A stretch of 37,367 nt of DNA, taken from positions 1 to 37,367 of the forward strand of contig CAIXKI010000192.1 in assembly GCA_903920005.1 (NCBI GenBank). The letters are read 5' to 3'. Shown one piece after another: positions 33,050-37,367 of the stretch; the stretch's first letter is position 1, and every line of letters starts with the position of its first letter. The stretch is from an uncultured delta proteobacterium. GTDB taxonomy: Bacteria > Bdellovibrionota_C > UBA2361 > OMII01. The notes under the pieces are model-generated. The model saw nothing but the letters and a program-made list of their open reading frames with translations, was not told the origin of the DNA and ran no database searches. The translations under genes and the position numbers were made by a program.

Positions 33050-34053
33050 CGGTACATGGCTCTATCGCTGAGGTGTTAGATCTCATTCAGAGTAGCAAGC
33101 GTGCTTTTGTCGTTTCTCACGTTAATCCGGATGCGGATGCTTACGGCTCGTCGTGTGGATTAGCGCATGGACTCGCGGCCGCGGGCCTCGCGGTGTCGAT
33201 GTATAACGAGAGTGGCTTCGTTCCTCGTTATCGCGTTATCCCGGGTGCGTCAGAGGTATTACATGCTTTGCCGACCGTGTTCGAGGCGGACGATGTCGTT
33301 GTCGTATGTGATTGCGGAGCTATTGAGCGCGTTGGAGATAATTTTCTCGCGCACATAAAAGCCGCTCCGCGACTCGTTAATATTGATCACCACACGGCCA
33401 ACTCCCTCTTTGGTCATGCCAACTATGTCGTTGACGGGGGAAGTTCGACCTCAGAGCTTGTTTTCGATCTGCTCGCGTCTCTTGAAGAGCGAACCGGGCG
33501 TCATGATCTTGTTACGGAAGCTAGCGCTAAATGCTTACTAGCCGGAATTATCGGTGACACCGGATCGTTCCGGTATCCAAGCACTTCGGCAAAAACCTTT
33601 TTGGTGGCCTCCGAGTTGATGCATCGGGGGGCACGTCCAGATATCATCACTCAAGAGCTTTTCGCTAATCAGTCTCTTGCCGCTGTTCGGCTTCAGGCTG
33701 AGGCAATGACGGGAGTGACGCTCCTTGAAGGTGGTGTCTTCGCGGAGGTTGTTGTTACCCAGGAGATGGTCAAGCGAGTAGGGGCGGAGCTCCTCGATGC
33801 TGATTCTCTCGCTGAGAGAGCTCGCGATATAGAGGGAGTGAAGGTTTCGGCGTTGTTCAAGCAAGATGTCGATATGTGGCGTGTGAGTCTCCGTTCCCGC
33901 CAGGGCGCTGTCGACGTGGCCTCGGTCGCGCAACAGTTCGGTGGAGGGGGGCATAAGCCAGCGGCAGCTTTCAGGTGGCGACGAGACTTTGAGACTCTGA
34001 GGACCGAGTTGCGAGCGGCTATAAAAATTGCACTCGCCGGCCCCCATGCGTAG
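33046..34053 (+). CDS. nrnA: DHH/DHHA1 phosphoesterase, NrnA-like
   Basis: Manganese-dependent phosphoesterase that degrades short oligoribonucleotides and, in many bacteria, 3'-phosphoadenosine-5'-phosphate. 335 residues: the DHH domain carries SHVNPDADAYGS (24-35), Asp89 in CDCGA, and NIDHH (112-116), with GIIGDTGSFRYPST later. The DHHA1 domain ends with the GGGGHKPAAAF segment (about 303-313). It lies between rbfA and truB, the usual place for NrnA. Alternative DHH substrates such as cyclic dinucleotides are possible but less likely. The start overlaps rbfA by four bases. Confidence 0.92.
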   Translation: MTVHGSIAEVLDLIQSSKRAFVVSHVNPDADAYGSSCGLAHGLAAAGLAVSMYNESGFVPRYRVIPGASEVLHALPTVFEADDVVVVCDCGAIERVGDNFLAHIKAAPRLVNIDHHTANSLFGHANYVVDGGSSTSELVFDLLASLEERTGRHDLVTEASAKCLLAGIIGDTGSFRYPSTSAKTFLVASELMHRGARPDIITQELFANQSLAAVRLQAEAMTGVTLLEGGVFAEVVVTQEMVKRVGAELLDADSLAERARDIEGVKVSALFKQDVDMWRVSLRSRQGAVDVASVAQQFGGGGHKPAAAFRWRRDFETLRTELRAAIKIALAGPHA

Positions 34054-34939
34054 TGGAATCCTTCTCATCGATAAGCCTGCTGGTATCACCTCGGCTGGTG
34101 TGGTTGCTCGCGTTAAGAGAGCGCTCAAAGCGGATAAGGTCGGACACGCCGGGACATTGGATCCTGACGCGACAGGATTGCTTATAATTTTGGTTAATGG
34201 CGCCACAAAGGTAGCCTCATACGCGGCGGATGGCACTAAGCGGTACTCCGGTGTGATCCAATTCGGCTTAACTACAAGTACCGATGACATCGCGGGAGAG
34301 GTTCTTACTCGAAGCGAGCTACTCCCGGATTTTTCAGAGGTCGCGAAGCTATCCCAGTCCTTTTTGGGAACGATTGAGCAGATTCCCCCGAGAGTTAGTG
34401 CTGTAAAGATTAATGGTCGGCGAGCGCATGATCGTGCTCGCAAGGGAGAAGAGTTCGAGATTAAAGCGCGCTCAGTAGAGGTCTCGCGTTTCGATCTGGC
34501 CCCTTTGGCCCCGAATCGGATCTCGTATGTAATTGAGTGTAGTCCTGGCACCTACGTGCGTTCGCTGGCACGAGATCTTGGAGCGGCGTTAGGGTGTGGT
34601 GGCACCGTTGAGAGCATCCGACGAGAGGCGTCTGGTGGTTTTAGCGTTGAGGACGCGATACCGTTCGAAGAAGCTTCGTACGACACGCTGAAAGATTGGA
34701 CGTTGCTCCTTCCCCGAGTAACCGCCGTTCGCCTTCCACGAGGACAGTGCGAGGCTCTCCTTAATGGTCGACAGGAGTCTTTGCGAGTGCTTGCATCGCA
34801 TCCTCAGCTTGGCGGGATGCCATCTGAAGCGTTGATCTCATACGGATGTGACGGCGGGTCGGAGTATCTCGGCCTTCTCAAGAAGAATGGTGCCGGGGAG
34901 ATCGTTATTCAAGTAAACGTCGAGCGCTCGGTTGATTAA
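34046..34939 (+). CDS. truB: tRNA pseudouridine(55) synthase TruB
   Basis: Isomerises U55 of the T-arm of tRNAs. The ATG at 34046 overlaps the nrnA stop by eight bases and gives MRSGILLIDKPAGITSAG, the family's N-terminus. An upstream TTG (34028) would add six residues. The catalytic Asp39 is in GHAGTLDPDATGLL (34-47); other motifs are KRYSGVIQFGLTTSTDD, QIPPRVSAVKINGRRAHDRARKGE and CSPGTYVRSLARDLG. 297 residues, ordinary. A C-terminal PUA-like region follows. No rpsO-pnp genes come after it, unlike in many bacteria. Confidence 0.96.
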   Translation: MRSGILLIDKPAGITSAGVVARVKRALKADKVGHAGTLDPDATGLLIILVNGATKVASYAADGTKRYSGVIQFGLTTSTDDIAGEVLTRSELLPDFSEVAKLSQSFLGTIEQIPPRVSAVKINGRRAHDRARKGEEFEIKARSVEVSRFDLAPLAPNRISYVIECSPGTYVRSLARDLGAALGCGGTVESIRREASGGFSVEDAIPFEEASYDTLKDWTLLLPRVTAVRLPRGQCEALLNGRQESLRVLASHPQLGGMPSEALISYGCDGGSEYLGLLKKNGAGEIVIQVNVERSVD

Positions 34940-34988
34940 AAAGAGGCTGCCTTCTTGCCCTATTCAGTATAGGATTCCCTCGTAATTA

Positions 34989-35003
34989 CGGGAGCTCTTC
35001 CCG
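34989..35003 (+). promoter_or_regulatory. Small hairpin upstream of purA
   Basis: CGGGA (34989-34993) pairs with TCCCG (34999-35003) around GCTCT, two bases before the AGGAG ribosome site of purA. It could affect initiation or mRNA stability, but it is short. Confidence 0.25.
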
Positions 35004-35015
35004 CTAGGAGAATCG

Positions 35016-36329
35016 ATGTCATCGATAGTAATTGTTGGCGCCCAGTGGGGAGATGAAGGAAAGGGTAAGATCGTTGACGTTCTTACTGAGAAGGCTAACT
35101 GGGTCGTTCGTTTTCAGGGAGGCAACAACGCCGGTCACACAATCGTAATCGATGGTGTAAGGACGGCTTTGAGCCTTCTACCAAGTGGGATATTGCGACC
35201 AAATGTTCGATGTCTTCTTGGGGCCGGGGTTGTTCTTAATCCGACCGTTCTGCTCTCCGAAATAGACCGAGTGCGGTCCGCTGGGGCCGTGATATCGCCC
35301 GGTCGGCTCGTCATCGATAGAGACGCGCACCTCGTGCTTGATTACCATATTCTAGTTGATAAGGCTCGAGAGTTGTCTCGGGGCGCTGACAAGATCGGTA
35401 CGACCGGTCGTGGAATTGGCCCGGCATATGAAGATCGTAGTCAACGATCGGGTATACGATGCGCGGATCTGCTGAATCCAAACAAGATGCGGGAGCGGGT
35501 GAGAGCTCACGTTGACGAGAAGAATAAGCTTCTCAAGTATGTTCTTGATAGTAAGGCGTACGTCGACTTCGATGTCTTGTGGGAACGCCTCTCTCAAGAG
35601 GCGGAGATTCTCGCCCCGTTCGTGGGGTGCGGAAGTCGTATCATATTCGACGCGCTTCGCCGCGATGAGAAAGTTATCTTTGAGGGAGCTCAGGGGGTTC
35701 TCCTCGATCAAGTGCACGGAACGTATCCATTCGTGACCTCCTCATCGACGATCGCTGGCGCCGCGACCGTCGGCACGGGTATTGGCCCAAAGATGATTGA
35801 CTCTGTGATCGGCATCGCGAAAGCATACTGCACACGTGTGGGAGAGGGGCCGTTTCCTTCGGAGATAGATGGAGCGCTGGGAGAGGATATTCGGAAACGC
35901 GGGCATGAATTCGGTACGGTCACGGGGCGACCGAGAAGATGTGGGTGGTTCGATGCCGTTGCCATCAAGCGGGCCATTCGAACGTCAGGAATCGATTCGT
36001 TGGTCTTAACGAAGTTAGATGTCCTGAGTGGATTGCCTGCCGTTAAGGTGTGCGTAGGTTACCAGGTTAACGGAGAGTACGTTGATGATCTCCCCGCCTC
36101 CCTTGAGGGGTACGAGGGGTTGATTCCGGTGTATGAAGAGTTGCCCGGATGGTCCGAAGATATCTCAGCCGTCCGATCTTTGAGGGATCTTCCGGCGAAC
36201 GTTCAAAGCTTTCTTGAAAAGCTTAGTGCGCTTATTGAGTGTCCGATAAGCTTCGCGAGTGTGGGACCTGGTCGGGAAGCGACCATTCCAGTCGAGGTTT
36301 CTGACGTTTTGCGGGCCTTTTTGCCCTAG
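35016..36329 (+). CDS. purA: Adenylosuccinate synthetase
   Basis: Joins IMP and aspartate using GTP, the first committed step from IMP to AMP. 437 residues, standard length. Seen: the GTP loop GAQWGDEGKGKIVD (8-21), NNAGHT, the IMP site GTTGRGIGPAYEDRSQRSGIR (in two parts), EGAQGVLLD, and TVTGRPRRCGWFDAV. AGGAG lies five bases before the ATG, a strong ribosome site. It is 76 bases after truB on the same strand, so it may be cotranscribed or have its own promoter. All active-site blocks are intact. Confidence 0.98.
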   Translation: MSSIVIVGAQWGDEGKGKIVDVLTEKANWVVRFQGGNNAGHTIVIDGVRTALSLLPSGILRPNVRCLLGAGVVLNPTVLLSEIDRVRSAGAVISPGRLVIDRDAHLVLDYHILVDKARELSRGADKIGTTGRGIGPAYEDRSQRSGIRCADLLNPNKMRERVRAHVDEKNKLLKYVLDSKAYVDFDVLWERLSQEAEILAPFVGCGSRIIFDALRRDEKVIFEGAQGVLLDQVHGTYPFVTSSSTIAGAATVGTGIGPKMIDSVIGIAKAYCTRVGEGPFPSEIDGALGEDIRKRGHEFGTVTGRPRRCGWFDAVAIKRAIRTSGIDSLVLTKLDVLSGLPAVKVCVGYQVNGEYVDDLPASLEGYEGLIPVYEELPGWSEDISAVRSLRDLPANVQSFLEKLSALIECPISFASVGPGREATIPVEVSDVLRAFLP

Positions 36330-36378
36330 GGAGGTCAAAAACGGCTGTGTCAGACCATAAACCGGGAAATTTGCCGGC

Positions 36379-36407
36379 TATTTACCTCTAAAACCTGGTG
36401 CTAGTAT
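36379..36407 (+). promoter_or_regulatory. Candidate promoter for yajC-secD
   Basis: An extended -10, TGcTAGTAT (36399-36407), with a weak TATTTA (36379-36384) 17 bases before the hexamer. Transcription would start near 36414, about 40 bases ahead of the yajC start. It fits the gap after purA. Confidence 0.35.
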
Positions 36408-36454
36408 TGTTGGTCCGTGTTATCAGAGAATCGTGTTGTAACGGGTACTTAGAT

Positions 36455-36895
36455 ATGAATAAAGAGACAGTTAAATCAATCTTTCAGGTGAAATCAATTC
36501 TCCTGGCAAATGCCGCCGTTATGGCGCTCTTTGCTTTTTCGGACGCCTCTGCCCAGGACGGTGGTGTGTTCGCTCCAGCCCCGGCAACCGCTCAAAACGC
36601 GCCCACCTTTATGGAGTCGCTTATGAGCATGCTTCCGATGCTCGCTATTTGTTACATGATTTTCTACTTCATGGTCCTTCGCCCACAAGAGACAAAGGTG
36701 AAGAAGCATAAGCAGCTTCTTGAGTCGTTGAAGCGGGGTGATTCCGTAGTGACAACTGGTGGACTGATCGGTCGGGTAAATTCCGTAGAGAAGGGAGTTG
36801 TAAACCTTGAGATCGCGCCAAATGTGAAGATTCGCGTTGAGGAATCTCACGTGCTGCGATTTGAAAAAGATGGCTCATCAGCCGAGGCTGCGTAA
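36455..36895 (+). CDS. yajC: Preprotein translocase subunit YajC
   Basis: Membrane accessory subunit of the SecDF-YajC complex. The ATG at 36455 is chosen; the frame runs open upstream but is not YajC-like. 146 residues: an N-terminal hydrophobic stretch (LLANAAVMALFAF) followed by SDASAQ looks like a cleavable signal peptide, which shorter YajC proteins lack. Then comes the family's membrane helix (LPMLAICYMIFYFMVLRPQE), with VLRPQETKVKKHKQLL and RGDSVVTTGGLIGRVNSVE after it. secD begins 17 bases later. Confidence 0.93.
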   Translation: MNKETVKSIFQVKSILLANAAVMALFAFSDASAQDGGVFAPAPATAQNAPTFMESLMSMLPMLAICYMIFYFMVLRPQETKVKKHKQLLESLKRGDSVVTTGGLIGRVNSVEKGVVNLEIAPNVKIRVEESHVLRFEKDGSSAEAA

Positions 36896-36912
36896 TCTTA
36901 GAAAATAAATTT

Positions 36913-37367
36913 ATGGGCAAGAACGTACAACAGAGAGCGATAGTCGTTGCGGCGGTAGTTATCGGGGCGATCCTAACCCTTTTGCCTACGATGTTAAGAG
37001 ATAACTTCACGGCGAAGTGGTTTACGAAACCTATTGCGCTCGGTTTGGATATCAGTGGAGGTGTTCATCTCGTGTACGGAGTTAAAGCTCGCGAGGCTGT
37101 GACATCTCGCATGCAAGCACTCCTCGCGGGAGCCCGTTCCGACCTTCGTAGTAAAAAGATAGCGGTCGCGCAGTCTCAGGTCGCCTCCGATGGCTCTCTC
37201 CAGATCGTCTTATTGAGCGATGCTTCCCTTGAGGCGGCTAAGCAAGTTATCGGAGAGAAAGCCTCCGAGCTCTCCTTTGTGTCCGTGGAGAACGATGGGG
37301 GGCGCCCGCGCCTCCGTTATCAGATATCCGAGCAAACGGCCAAGAAGATCGAAGTTGATGCCATCGA
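36913..37367 (+). CDS. secD: Protein translocase subunit SecD, 5' part, cut by window end
   Basis: RND-type membrane subunit that uses the proton gradient to help protein export across the inner membrane. Only the first 151 codons are in the window. Present: MGKNVQQRA, a hydrophobic first helix (IVVAAVVIGAILTLLPT), then LGLDISGGVHLVYGV, the SecD signature after the first helix, and the start of the periplasmic P1 domain. The ATG at 36913 follows yajC by 17 bases. No strong ribosome site is visible in the A/T-rich linker, so it may be coupled to yajC translation. secF would be expected beyond the window. Confidence 0.93.
   Translation, partial: MGKNVQQRAIVVAAVVIGAILTLLPTMLRDNFTAKWFTKPIALGLDISGGVHLVYGVKAREAVTSRMQALLAGARSDLRSKKIAVAQSQVASDGSLQIVLLSDASLEAAKQVIGEKASELSFVSVENDGGRPRLRYQISEQTAKKIEVDAI

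Noticed and set aside
33538-34551. 337-codon minus-strand frame across nrnA and truB
   Set aside because: Spans two well-identified genes on the other strand and has no motif.

Overview
The window is chromosomal DNA of moderate GC content from a Gram-negative (diderm) bacterium. LolA, a CDP-deoxysugar/glycosyltransferase block, several Sec-type signal peptides and YajC-SecD support this. NusA carries two C-terminal helix-hairpin-helix-type repeats, as in proteobacterial-type NusA. The lineage cannot be fixed from sequence alone; an uncultured deltaproteobacterium-like or related group is a guess. No rRNA, tRNA, CRISPR array or insertion sequence was found.

Layout. (1) 1-2455: a frame-disrupted gene on the minus strand, an exported protein with an HExxH motif, and an intergenic region whose RNA would fold into nested stems. 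(2) 2456-7135: surface-polysaccharide genes rfbF-rfbG-rmlC-like-GT2 on plus, then a GT4 glycosyltransferase on minus. (3) 7286-13105: an exported phytase-like esterase (minus), divergent from a tight four-gene operon of DUF4956 membrane protein, VTC-domain protein, CotH-like membrane kinase and an exported, membrane-anchored CYTH-like protein. This operon is the most interesting part of the window. (4) 13079-17764: a two-domain GT2 (minus), then lolA-rimO-GT2. (5) 17911-21916: tal-zwf, then an acyl-CoA dehydrogenase. (6) 21953-27149: a Host_attach/baeRF-like protein, a B12-binding radical SAM protein, a small zinc-ribbon coiled-coil protein, and a GH15-like glycosidase followed by a CBM9-like protein. 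(7) 27430-34939: the transcription/translation operon rimP-nusA-ylxR-infB-rbfA-nrnA-truB. (8) 35016-37367: purA, then yajC-secD, with secD cut by the window end.

How the genes work together. RfbF and RfbG make CDP-4-keto-6-deoxy-D-glucose from glucose-1-phosphate and CTP. The RmlC-like epimerase probably converts it further, and the glycosyltransferases would build it into a surface glycan. The DUF4956/VTC/CotH/CYTH set contains two predicted triphosphate-tunnel folds, one cytoplasmic and one extracytoplasmic, beside an atypical kinase. This suggests a membrane system acting on phosphate polymers or transferring phosphate to an envelope substrate, but its function is inference. Tal and Zwf serve the pentose phosphate pathway. 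The nusA-infB block and purA, yajC and secD are ordinary housekeeping genes.
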